Positions 1-6,317 of a stretch of DNA of 8,340 bases are shown piece after piece. The stretch lies in assembly GCA_031269165.1 (NCBI GenBank), contig JAISZQ010000049.1, positions 1-8,340 on the forward strand, in the 5' to 3' direction. Source of the DNA: Spirochaetaceae bacterium (GTDB lineage: Bacteria; Spirochaetota; Spirochaetia; Treponematales; Breznakiellaceae). The stretch's first letter is position 1. Each line of letters begins with the position of its first letter. Position numbers and translations under genes: made by a program. The notes under the pieces were generated by a model. It was not told the origin of the DNA. It made no database searches and was given only the letters and a program-made list of their open reading frames with translations.

Positions 1-345
1 GCCAGGTGGGGATGTCCCACGTGGCCAGGTGGGGATGTCCCACGTGGCCAGGTGGGGATGTCCCACGTGGCCAGGTGGGGATGTCCCACGTGGCCAGGTG
101 AGGGTGTCCCACGTGGCTAGGTGGGGATGTCCCACGTGGCCAGGTGAGGGTGTCCCACGTGGCCAGATCGGGGGGTCTGATGCGGCCAGATCAGGGGGTC
201 TGATGCGGCCAGATCAGGGGGTCTGATGCGGCCAGATCAGGGGGTCTGATCTGGCCAGGTGGGGGTGGCCCACGTGGCCAGATCAGGGTGTCCACCCTGG
301 CCAGGAGAGGGTGTCCACCCTAGGTAGGGTGGGGTGCCTACCCTA
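1..345. repeat. Left 23-bp tandem array of palindromic units (15 units)
   Basis: Units begin at 1, 24, 47, 70 and so on to 323 with no change of the 23-bp period. Each unit is a joint such as GTGGCCAG followed by a small hairpin. Units 1-7 carry GTGGG-GATGT-CCCAC or a GTGAG variant. Units 8-11 (162-253) carry ATCAG-GGGGT-CTGAT, with ATCGG in unit 8. Unit 12 returns to GTGGG/CCCAC. Units 13-14 carry AGGGT-GTCC-ACCCT. Unit 15 carries TAGGGT/ACCCTA. Both arms of the hairpin therefore change together between groups. The array probably starts before the window. Because 23 is not a multiple of three, it cannot encode a simple repeated peptide. Its function is unknown. Confidence 0.95.
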
Positions 346-381
346 GGTAGGGGGAGTCTCGCAATGGCGGGAGGGCCAATC

Positions 382-463
382 GTCATTGCGAGGAGCGAAG
401 CGACGAAGCAATCCAGACGAGGGGCGTTCTCCCTCTAGATTGCTTCGCTTCGCTCGCAATGAC
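382..463. repeat. Palindromic intergenic element, left copy
   Basis: The element opens with GTCATTGCGAG and closes with CTCGCAATGAC, a perfect 11-bp terminal inverted repeat. Inside, GAAGCAATC (405-413) is matched by GATTGCTTC (438-446). The whole 82 bp can fold as one long interrupted hairpin. It has no room for a transposase, so it is a MITE-like or REP/BIME-like non-autonomous repeat. A second, enlarged copy lies at 7810-7970. Similar sequences are, from general knowledge, dispersed in many bacterial genomes; that is recalled and not checked here. Confidence 0.85.
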
Positions 464-569
464 AAGCGGCTTCGCTCGCAATGACGGGAGGGCTCGCTCG
501 CAATGGCGGGAGGGTCGCCCGCAATGACGTGGGGCCGCTCGTAATGACGAGTGGCTCGTTTGTAAGGAC
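464..569. repeat. Degenerate ~21-22-bp tandem array derived from the palindromic element end
   Basis: The closing end of the 382-463 element (CTCGCAATGAC, ending at 463) is followed by progressively decayed copies ending at 485, 507, 528, 548 and 569. Spacings are 22, 22, 21, 20 and 21 bp. The sequence drifts from CGCAATGAC through CGCAATGGC and CGTAATGAC to TGTAAGGAC. A further copy lies upstream of the element at 359-375, where TCGCAATGGCGGGAGGG is identical over 17 bp to 498-514. No gene is seen here. Confidence 0.75.
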
Positions 570-630
570 GGCTCCGCAGGTAGGGCGGGGATAAAGGGGT
601 CGCGGTAACTTTTGACGATGTAACTTAACT
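570..630 (+). promoter_or_regulatory. Upstream region of the ABC operon; no clear promoter or RBS
   Basis: This 61-bp stretch separates the last repeat copy from the first ABC gene. No purine-rich ribosome binding site sits at a normal distance from the ATG at 631; the nearest, AAAGGGG at 593-599, is about 31 nt away. The heptamer GTAACTT occurs twice, at 605-611 and 620-626, 15 bp apart. This could be an operator, but the motif is short. TTGACG at 612-617 resembles a -35 box, but no -10 box fits before the gene starts. Confidence 0.3.
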
Positions 631-2394
631 ATGGAAGAAAAAAAGATTTCGATTAAGGAATTTAAAACGCTGTTCCCCTACCTCGCCCGTTACCGGACGC
701 GGTATGTTCTGGGTTTTCTCTGTTTGATAAGCGTGGATGGGGCTTCGATTGCGATACCCCAGTTCACGCGGCGGGCTATCGACCTGGTTTCAAGCGGCAG
801 TTTCGCCATGCGCGACATCATCACGCTGGGACTTGGTATGATCGGCGTGATGACGATAGTCTGCTTCGGGCGTTTTCTCTGGCGCTACTTTATCCACGGC
901 TCTTCCCGCCGTATCGAAACGGAACTGCGGCAGAAACTGTTTGAACATCTGCTCTCCTTGTCCTACGATTACTACCAAAAGAACAAAATCGGCGACCTCA
1001 TGGCGCGGGCAACCAATGATCTTAACGCGGTGCGGGAATCTATCGGCATGGGGCTCGTGGCGTTTATCGACGGTACGGTTATGAGCGCGGCGATTCTCAT
1101 CATACTCTTTATGCAGGACGCGCGGAGTGCCGCCTTCGCCCTGCTGCCGCTTCCCCTCATCACGCTCATCATACTCTTCTTCGGGAGCGTGGTCGGCAAG
1201 AAGTTCATGCGGGCGCAGCAAGCCTATTCAAGCCTCAGCGACACGGTGCAGGAAACGTTCGCCGGTATCCGTGTGGTCAAGTCTTTTGTTAAGGAATGGT
1301 GGTTTATCAAGAAATTCGCCGACACGAATGATGATTATCTTGACGCGAATATGGCGTTGGTCAAACTCTTCGGCTTCATCATCCCGCTGGTGTCGTTCTT
1401 ATCCGGGATTACCTCGATCATTCTTTTGCTCGTGGGGGGAATCCGCGTGGTTGAGGGTTCCATGAGTCCGGGCGATCTTATGGCTATGTTCACCTATTTC
1501 CAGATGCTGATCTGGCCGCTCATGGGCGCGGGCTTTGTGGTAAACATGATCCAGCGCGGCGCGGCAAGTCTTGCCCGTGTCAACGAAGTGATGAACACGA
1601 AGCCTTCGATTGTATCGCCCGTGTCGTCCCTTATGCCTAAGACGCTGGGGCACGTGGGCGATAACGCGGTGGAAATCCGCCGCCTCTCGTTTGCCTATAC
1701 CGAGGGCAAGCCTGTGTTGGACGATGTGAGCCTCTCGATCCCGCGTGGTTCCCTGCTGGGTATACTGGGGCGCACCGGTTCGGGGAAGTCCACGCTGATA
1801 AAAACCCTTACGCGCACCGTTGATCCGCCCGTCGGCACCGTGCTGGTAAACGGGCAGAACGTTCAAGACTGGGACTTGCGCGAACTGCGGCAGCTTTTTG
1901 GCGTTACCCCGCAGGACAGCTATCTCTTTTCTGATTCGATTAAGGGCAACATTGCTTACGGGACGGTCAGCGACGAGGCGACGCTGAAAAAGGTTGCCGC
2001 GCTTTCGGCGATTGACCGGGACTTGGGTGAATTCGCTCATGGCTGGGACACGATCATCGGGGAACGCGGGCTTACCCTTTCGGGCGGACAGAAGCAGCGC
2101 GTGGCAATCTCCCGCGCCTTAACCCGTGAGCCTCCGATTCTCATTCTTGACGATAGTCTCTCCGCGGTGGACGCGGAAACCGAGCGGCGTATACTCAACG
2201 CGCTTATTCAGGAACGGCGTGGGAAAACGACCATCATCATCTCGCATCGGGTGTCAACGCTTCGGAACGCTGACGCGGTGCTGGTGCTGGATGCGGGGCG
2301 CGTGGCTGAGTATGGCGCGCCGTCTGTGTTGATAGAGCGGGGCGGGTTTTTTGCGAAACTTGCCGCTTTGCAGCAATTGGATCAGGAGTCATAA
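631..2394 (+). CDS. ABC exporter half-transporter, subunit 1 (degenerate ATP site)
   Basis: A 587-residue type IV ABC half-exporter with the transmembrane domain first and the nucleotide-binding domain last. Six likely membrane segments lie near residues 24-45, 62-86, 143-161, 166-190, 247-272 and 285-305. Visible motifs are Walker A GRTGSGKST (380-388, Lys386), Q-loop Gln428, signature LSGGQ (483-487), Walker B ILILDD (503-508) and H-loop His539. Asp508 stands where the catalytic Glu is expected, which is typical of the degenerate subunit of heterodimeric exporters (TM287/BmrC/LmrC type in the known family). The next gene begins directly after the stop, so the two should be co-translated and form a dimer in the inner membrane. 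ATG 631 is chosen because a TGA in frame at 613-615 closes the frame upstream. No good Shine-Dalgarno precedes it. Substrate is unknown; multidrug or lipid export is the family norm. Confidence 0.95.
   Translation: MEEKKISIKEFKTLFPYLARYRTRYVLGFLCLISVDGASIAIPQFTRRAIDLVSSGSFAMRDIITLGLGMIGVMTIVCFGRFLWRYFIHGSSRRIETELRQKLFEHLLSLSYDYYQKNKIGDLMARATNDLNAVRESIGMGLVAFIDGTVMSAAILIILFMQDARSAAFALLPLPLITLIILFFGSVVGKKFMRAQQAYSSLSDTVQETFAGIRVVKSFVKEWWFIKKFADTNDDYLDANMALVKLFGFIIPLVSFLSGITSIILLLVGGIRVVEGSMSPGDLMAMFTYFQMLIWPLMGAGFVVNMIQRGAASLARVNEVMNTKPSIVSPVSSLMPKTLGHVGDNAVEIRRLSFAYTEGKPVLDDVSLSIPRGSLLGILGRTGSGKSTLIKTLTRTVDPPVGTVLVNGQNVQDWDLRELRQLFGVTPQDSYLFSDSIKGNIAYGTVSDEATLKKVAALSAIDRDLGEFAHGWDTIIGERGLTLSGGQKQRVAISRALTREPPILILDDSLSAVDAETERRILNALIQERRGKTTIIISHRVSTLRNADAVLVLDAGRVAEYGAPSVLIERGGFFAKLAALQQLDQES
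2384..2388 (+). promoter_or_regulatory. Ribosome binding site of ABC subunit 2, inside subunit 1
   Basis: AGGAG lies 6 nt before the ATG at 2395, within the last codons of the upstream gene. The TAA of subunit 1 (2392-2394) directly abuts this ATG, so translation of the two subunits is probably coupled. Confidence 0.8.
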
Positions 2395-4578
2395 ATGGCT
2401 GATTATTTTGAGACGGAAGAAGTCGTCAAGGGCTACGATAAAGGCATTGCCTTGCGTATGCTTTCGTACTTAAAACCGTATCGCGCGCTCGTTGCGCTTG
2501 CGCTCATCGCTCTGGCGATTTCCACGATTGGCGAACTGGCGATTCCCGTTATCCAGCAGCGTCTTATTGACGACGCCATCATCCCGCGTTTTCTTTCTAT
2601 TAACTACGGCAATAACGGCAACAATAACGACGACAACGTACCGCGCTCATGGGATGTGCTTTCAGAGGAGACGCGCGATACTCTGCAAACAGTTCTCGCG
2701 CAAGACAACGCGCGTTCCATTGGCGCGTATCGCTTTGTGCCGCAGAATCAGAACACGCGGCTTTCAGCCCGCGTTGAGGCTGAGCTCAAGGAGGCGCGTA
2801 TCCTTGATGGAACGCAGCACTACGTTTTCACGGTGTCTGACACGGCCGCCGAAAATGTTATCGCGCAGTACCCCGACCGCTTTATCAGCGAAGAACATGA
2901 TGGCGTTTTGCTTGCGGCTATTCGTAACGCGGACTTGTACGCTCTCAAGGTGTTGGAAATTGCGGCTATACGTGCCCACGACATCGGGCTCATCAAGCGT
3001 ATCGTGCTACTGCTCCTCTCGATTCTGGTGTGCGTCTTTGTGTTTGCGTTTATCCAGACCTGGACGAGCAACCTCATTGGGCAGCGGGTAATGAAAGACA
3101 TTCGCCTTGCGCTGTTCCAAAAAACCGCGTCCCAGTCGACCGCCTTTCTCTCCCGGCATCCGGTCGGTCGTATCGTAACGCGGCTCTCAGGCGATGTTGG
3201 CACGATTAACGAGTTCTTTACGTCGGTACTCGTCGCCTTTCTCAAAGACCTTGCGATCATGATCGGGGTGCTCATCACGCTATTTCTGCTTTCACCGAAA
3301 CTGGCACTTGTGGTGGTGCTCACCATGCTGCCGGTTTTGGCAATAACCGCGTACAGTCGTGCTAAGGCGCGGGACGCGTTCAGGCGACAGCGCACCGCGT
3401 CCTCGCGGGTGAACTCGTATCTTTCGGAGCGGCTTTCAGGCGTGCAGGTGGTCCAGCTTTTTGGCGGGGAAAAGCAGAGCGGCGAGGAATTTGCATCGCG
3501 CAACCAAGAACTGCTTCACGCGAACTTGGGTGAAATGTATGTATTAGCCACGTTCCGTCCCCTTGTTGAATGGTTTGGCACGCTCACCGCTGCCGCCATC
3601 ATCGTTGTGGGGAGCAACTTTGTGCTGTCCCTGTCTCTGTCGCTCGGGGTGCTTATCGCCTTCATCTCACTTGCCGGTATGTTCTTCAATCCGCTTATGG
3701 ACATCGCGGAAAAGTACACGCTTCTGCAATCCGCTATGGCGGGAGGCGAGCGTGTTTTTACGCTGCTCGACACCAACGAACACATCGGGAACGAGGGGCG
3801 TCATTCGATTGAGGGCATGGTGCGCGGGCATATTGCGTTTGACAACGTGCGCTTTTCTTACAAGCAGGGGGAAGCGGTGCTCAAGGGGCTCAGCTTCACG
3901 GTGAACCCGGGCGAGATGGCCGCGATAGTGGGCTATACCGGCGCGGGCAAAACCACGATTACCAATGTGCTGGCGCGGCTCTGGGACATTGACGGCGGCG
4001 AGATTCGGCTGGACGGCGTTCCCCTTAAAGACATCCCGCTGGACGAACTGCGTCGTTCTGTGCTGCCCGTATTGCAGGACGTGTTCCTCTTTTCAGGCTC
4101 GGTTGCCGACAACATCAGGCTGGGACTTCCGCTCACGGATGCGGAGGTTGAAGCGGCCGCCAAAGCCGTTCACGCCCATGAGTTCATCTCCGCGCTTCCC
4201 GACGGCTATCAAACCCCGCTTTCGGAAGGCGCGACCAACATTTCTTCTGGTCAGCGTCAGCTCATCAGCTTTGCCCGCGTCATTGCCCACAACCCCGCCA
4301 TAGTCATCCTGGACGAAGCCACCAGTTCTATTGACACGGAAACCGAGCGTCTCATCCAGCTTGGTATGCAGCGTGTTCTCGCCGGTCGAACCTCCCTTGT
4401 TATTGCCCATCGTCTTTCGACCATACGCCACGCCGACCGCATCTTGGTTCTCTCTGCGGGCCGCCTCGTCGAGCAAGGCGCGCACGACGACCTCATCGCG
4501 CAAAACGGTCTCTACGCCGGTCTCTACAAGCTACAATACGAGGCCCTTGAGACAGGAGGCATGAATCATGTCGCCTAA
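2395..4578 (+). CDS. ABC exporter half-transporter, subunit 2 (consensus catalytic Glu, large TM1-TM2 loop)
   Basis: A 727-residue partner half-exporter, roughly 130 residues longer than the usual 580-600. The nucleotide-binding domain has Walker A GYTGAGKTT (513-521, Lys519), Q-loop Gln561, Walker B VILDE with catalytic Glu641 and H-loop His672. Its signature reads ISSGQ (616-620) instead of LSGGQ. In the known head-to-tail dimer, this altered signature faces the Asp508 site of subunit 1, while Glu641 pairs with the intact LSGGQ of subunit 1. One degenerate and one active site result. The extra length sits between TM1 (about 30-52) and TM2 (about 201-222): residues ~66-195, starting with an Asn/Asp-rich run near 71-81, predicted to be outside the cytoplasm. 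Remaining membrane segments are near 278-300, 303-320, 388-410 and 416-437. The C-terminal tail overlaps a strong Shine-Dalgarno for a possible next ORF. Confidence 0.95.
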   Translation: MADYFETEEVVKGYDKGIALRMLSYLKPYRALVALALIALAISTIGELAIPVIQQRLIDDAIIPRFLSINYGNNGNNNDDNVPRSWDVLSEETRDTLQTVLAQDNARSIGAYRFVPQNQNTRLSARVEAELKEARILDGTQHYVFTVSDTAAENVIAQYPDRFISEEHDGVLLAAIRNADLYALKVLEIAAIRAHDIGLIKRIVLLLLSILVCVFVFAFIQTWTSNLIGQRVMKDIRLALFQKTASQSTAFLSRHPVGRIVTRLSGDVGTINEFFTSVLVAFLKDLAIMIGVLITLFLLSPKLALVVVLTMLPVLAITAYSRAKARDAFRRQRTASSRVNSYLSERLSGVQVVQLFGGEKQSGEEFASRNQELLHANLGEMYVLATFRPLVEWFGTLTAAAIIVVGSNFVLSLSLSLGVLIAFISLAGMFFNPLMDIAEKYTLLQSAMAGGERVFTLLDTNEHIGNEGRHSIEGMVRGHIAFDNVRFSYKQGEAVLKGLSFTVNPGEMAAIVGYTGAGKTTITNVLARLWDIDGGEIRLDGVPLKDIPLDELRRSVLPVLQDVFLFSGSVADNIRLGLPLTDAEVEAAAKAVHAHEFISALPDGYQTPLSEGATNISSGQRQLISFARVIAHNPAIVILDEATSSIDTETERLIQLGMQRVLAGRTSLVIAHRLSTIRHADRILVLSAGRLVEQGAHDDLIAQNGLYAGLYKLQYEALETGGMNHVA
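4554..4559 (+). promoter_or_regulatory. Strong Shine-Dalgarno near the end of ABC subunit 2
   Basis: AGGAGG lies 8 nt before ATG 4568, a start in another frame overlapping the ABC stop. It is also 1 nt before ATG 4561, but that one is in frame with the ABC gene and too close. Either a small coupled ORF begins at 4568 or this is the surviving start of a lost third operon gene. Confidence 0.45.
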
Positions 4579-4696
4579 CCAAGCAATCCCTGGGTGCCGG
4601 GGACGCGGCAGCGGACGGAAAAGCACGAATGATAGGTATTTGTCTGTTTGCTTGTTATTATTTACTTGTTATTATAATGGAGGAATTTGGATATGA
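4568..4696 (+). CDS. Possible 42-aa bridging ORF or remnant gene start
   Basis: This short frame starts at ATG 4568, overlapping the ABC stop by 11 nt, and has AGGAGG 8 nt upstream. It ends at TGA 4694-4696, which forms an ATGA overlap with the peroxidase ATG at 4693. The peptide begins MSPNQAIPG, is basic in the middle and ends in a hydrophobic stretch with three Cys residues overall. It matches nothing I recognise. Good start signals and coupling at both ends favour translation. Against it are its length, the abrupt switch to A/T-rich codons and the possibility that it is the leftover 5' end of a deleted gene. Confidence 0.25.
   Translation: MSPNQAIPGCRGRGSGRKSTNDRYLSVCLLLFTCYYNGGIWI
4648..4678 (+). 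promoter_or_regulatory. AT-rich island with 11-bp direct repeat and TATAAT
   Basis: CTTGTTATTAT occurs at 4651-4661 and again at 4665-4675, a 14-bp period. The second copy runs into TATAAT (4673-4678). A -35-like TTGCTT at 4648-4653 (19-bp gap) or TTGTTA at 4652-4657 (15-bp gap) is suboptimal. If TATAAT were the -10, transcription would start at about 4685, past the Shine-Dalgarno, which argues against it. This is still the only strongly AT-rich stretch between the ABC genes and the peroxidase, so a promoter or binding site here is plausible. Confidence 0.3.
4679..4684 (+). promoter_or_regulatory. Ribosome binding site that sets the peroxidase start
   Basis: GGAGGA lies 8 nt before ATG 4693 and only 2 nt before the in-frame TTG at 4687. 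The spacing therefore selects ATG 4693. Confidence 0.8.
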
Positions 4697-5169
4697 CGGT
4701 ATATGATTTTACGGTGAAAGACGGAAACGGGAAGGATGTTTTGCTGCGTTCTTACGAGGGCAAAGTGCTGTTGATCGTGAATACCGCGACCGGGTGCGGG
4801 TTCACGCCGCAGTATGCCGGACTGCAACGGCTCTACGAGGACTATCAAGGCCGGGGCCTTGAGATTCTTGATTTCCCCTGCAACCAGTTTGCGGGCCAGG
4901 CCCCCGGAACGGACATCGAAATCGATAGCTTTTGCACGTCGAACTACCACACGACCTTTCCGCGCTTTGCGAAAGTCGAGGTAAACGGCAAGAACACAAG
5001 CCCCCTCTACCGGTTCCTGAAAGCAGCGCAGCCGGGCGTACTCGGCTCGCAACGTATCAAATGGAACTTCACGAAGTTTCTGGTCGACAAAGCCGGAACC
5101 GTCGTAGCCCGCTACGGGCCGGACAAGAAACCGGAGGCCATCGAAGCGGGGATAGTGGGGTTGTTGTGA
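4693..5169 (+). CDS. gpx: Glutathione peroxidase family thiol peroxidase (Cys type)
   Basis: A 158-residue full-length member of the glutathione peroxidase family with a thioredoxin fold, likely cytoplasmic as no signal peptide is seen. It reduces hydrogen and organic peroxides to water or alcohols. The peroxidatic residue is Cys35 in TGCGFTPQY, encoded by TGC (4795-4797), so it is not a selenoprotein. The rest of the family's catalytic tetrad is visible as Gln70 (in FPCNQFAGQ) and Trp124-Asn125 (in KWNF). Cys81 in the FCTSNY segment sits where the resolving cysteine of thioredoxin-dependent members lies, so thioredoxin is a likelier reductant than glutathione; this is inferred. Cys63 is the conserved cysteine of FPCNQF. 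The start is ATG 4693 with GGAGGA 8 nt upstream. Co-transcription with the ABC genes (114-nt gap) or from the AT-rich island is possible. Confidence 0.95.
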   Translation: MTVYDFTVKDGNGKDVLLRSYEGKVLLIVNTATGCGFTPQYAGLQRLYEDYQGRGLEILDFPCNQFAGQAPGTDIEIDSFCTSNYHTTFPRFAKVEVNGKNTSPLYRFLKAAQPGVLGSQRIKWNFTKFLVDKAGTVVARYGPDKKPEAIEAGIVGLL

Positions 5170-5190
5170 GCGGGGGAAAAGGAGAGAATA

Positions 5191-5196
5191 GAGGAA
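5191..5196 (+). promoter_or_regulatory. Ribosome binding site that sets the methyltransferase start
   Basis: GAGGAA lies 5 nt before ATG 5202. The frame stays open upstream to ATG 4932 inside the peroxidase gene, but this site and the position of motif I at residue 10 support 5202. Confidence 0.7.
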
Positions 5197-5201
5197 AGTC
5201 G

Positions 5202-6317
5202 ATGAAACAGTTACAGGCGTTAAGCCTTTTTTCCGGCGCGGGCGGCATGGACTCAGGCGTCAAGAAAGCCGGATTTGATATTCTCGCCGAGATTGAACTT
5301 GACCAGTATTGTTGTCAGACGCTCCGCGCCGCCTGTGAGCGTGAAAAAAGAAACACGCTTGTCATCGAAAACGATATACGGCAAATTGACCCGCACACAT
5401 TGATGAAAGATCTCAATATAAAGCCCGGTGAATTGGAGGTGCTTTTTGGCGGCCCGCCGTGCCAGCCCTTTTCGCTTGCGGGCAAGCAACATTCTCTCAA
5501 TGATATTCGCGGCCCGCTCTTGTTTGAAATTATCCGTTTTGCCGAAACGTTTAAGCCAAAAGTGATTTTTCTTGAACAGGTGAAAGGCTTGCTGTCGGCG
5601 AAAGGCAAAGACGGTACAAAAGGTGATGTGTTTCAAACATTTCTTTTGGAATTAGGGCGTTTGGGCTATACCCCAAAATGGCAGGTTTGCTGCGCCGCCG
5701 ATTATGGCGTTCCACAACTGCGCGAGCGTGTTTTGGTCGTGGCAACTTATGGTCAAAACGGTTTTCATTTTCCCGAACGAACGCACGCTCCCAAAGAAGC
5801 GGCACATAATTTATTTCATTTAAAGCCCTATGTTACTGTGGGTGAGGCATTAGCCGGATTGGGGAAACCCACGCCTAAAACGCCAGGCACGACTTTTTTT
5901 GAGGTTCCCGACAGTCACGTTGACGTTACACCGCCACGCGACCGGGAACGAATCGCCAATGTGCCGGAAGGGTTTTATCTTGCATCTCAAACGCAACTGG
6001 ACAAAAGCATTCTTTGCAATTTAAGCCCGAAAGACACGACGAAATATTTACGCCTCCACCGTGAAAGGCCGTCTAATACGCTGCGTTGCGGTGAAATATT
6101 TTATCACCCAACGGAAGACAGGTATTTAACGCCACGCGAATATATGCGTTTGCACGGTTACGATGACGATTATCTTTTGTTTGGCCCTATTCGCTCGCGG
6201 ACGGGAACCGTCAAAAACCTTGACCAGCATCGTCAAGTCGCCAATTCAGTGCCGCCGCCGCTTGCCTATGCGGTCGCAAAACAAATAAGGGGGTTTTTGA
6301 ATGAGCAAAATCTTTGA
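5202..6317 (+). CDS. DNA (cytosine-5-)-methyltransferase of a type II R-M system
   Basis: A 371-residue enzyme that transfers a methyl group from S-adenosylmethionine to carbon 5 of cytosine in a specific DNA site, protecting the host from the nuclease encoded next. The motifs follow the classical m5C order: I FSGAGG (10-15, cofactor binding), IV GGPPCQPFS with catalytic Cys87, VI LEQVKG with Glu125 (the usual ENV reads EQV), VIII DYGVPQLRERV (Arg174, Arg176), IX around RPSNTLR (289-295), and X QVANSVPPPLA (345-355). The target recognition region should be residues ~180-285. The start at 5202 gives a normal N-terminus before motif I. It lies 32 nt after the peroxidase and overlaps the nuclease gene by 17 nt. 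Codons are more A/T-rich than in the ABC genes, suggesting transfer. No controller protein or Vsr gene is present. Confidence 0.96.
   Translation: MKQLQALSLFSGAGGMDSGVKKAGFDILAEIELDQYCCQTLRAACEREKRNTLVIENDIRQIDPHTLMKDLNIKPGELEVLFGGPPCQPFSLAGKQHSLNDIRGPLLFEIIRFAETFKPKVIFLEQVKGLLSAKGKDGTKGDVFQTFLLELGRLGYTPKWQVCCAADYGVPQLRERVLVVATYGQNGFHFPERTHAPKEAAHNLFHLKPYVTVGEALAGLGKPTPKTPGTTFFEVPDSHVDVTPPRDRERIANVPEGFYLASQTQLDKSILCNLSPKDTTKYLRLHRERPSNTLRCGEIFYHPTEDRYLTPREYMRLHGYDDDYLLFGPIRSRTGTVKNLDQHRQVANSVPPPLAYAVAKQIRGFLNEQNL
6287..6293 (+). promoter_or_regulatory. Ribosome binding site of the nuclease, inside the methyltransferase gene
   Basis: AAGGGGG lies 7 nt before ATG 6301 and is read within the last codons of the methyltransferase. 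It supports coupled translation in which the methyltransferase is made first. Confidence 0.65.

Noticed and set aside
29..226. 65-codon open frame in the left array
   Set aside because: It is a by-product of the 23-bp repeat; the period is not a multiple of three, so no stable peptide repeat exists, and there is no ribosome binding site.
1399..2040. 213-codon minus-strand frame opposite ABC subunit 1, and similar long antisense frames over the ABC genes
   Set aside because: They are antisense shadows of high-GC coding sequence; the + strand encodes clear ABC motifs and the shadows show no recognisable domain.
4687..4692. TTG start two codons upstream for the peroxidase
   Set aside because: Only 2 nt from GGAGGA, too close for initiation; ATG 4693 is correctly spaced.
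4795..4797. Selenocysteine at the peroxidase active site
   Set aside because: The codon is TGC, an ordinary cysteine, and the frame has no internal TGA.
4932..5201. 90-residue N-terminal extension of the methyltransferase from ATG 4932
   Set aside because: It overlaps the peroxidase gene in another frame. Motif I begins correctly after ATG 5202, which has its own ribosome binding site.
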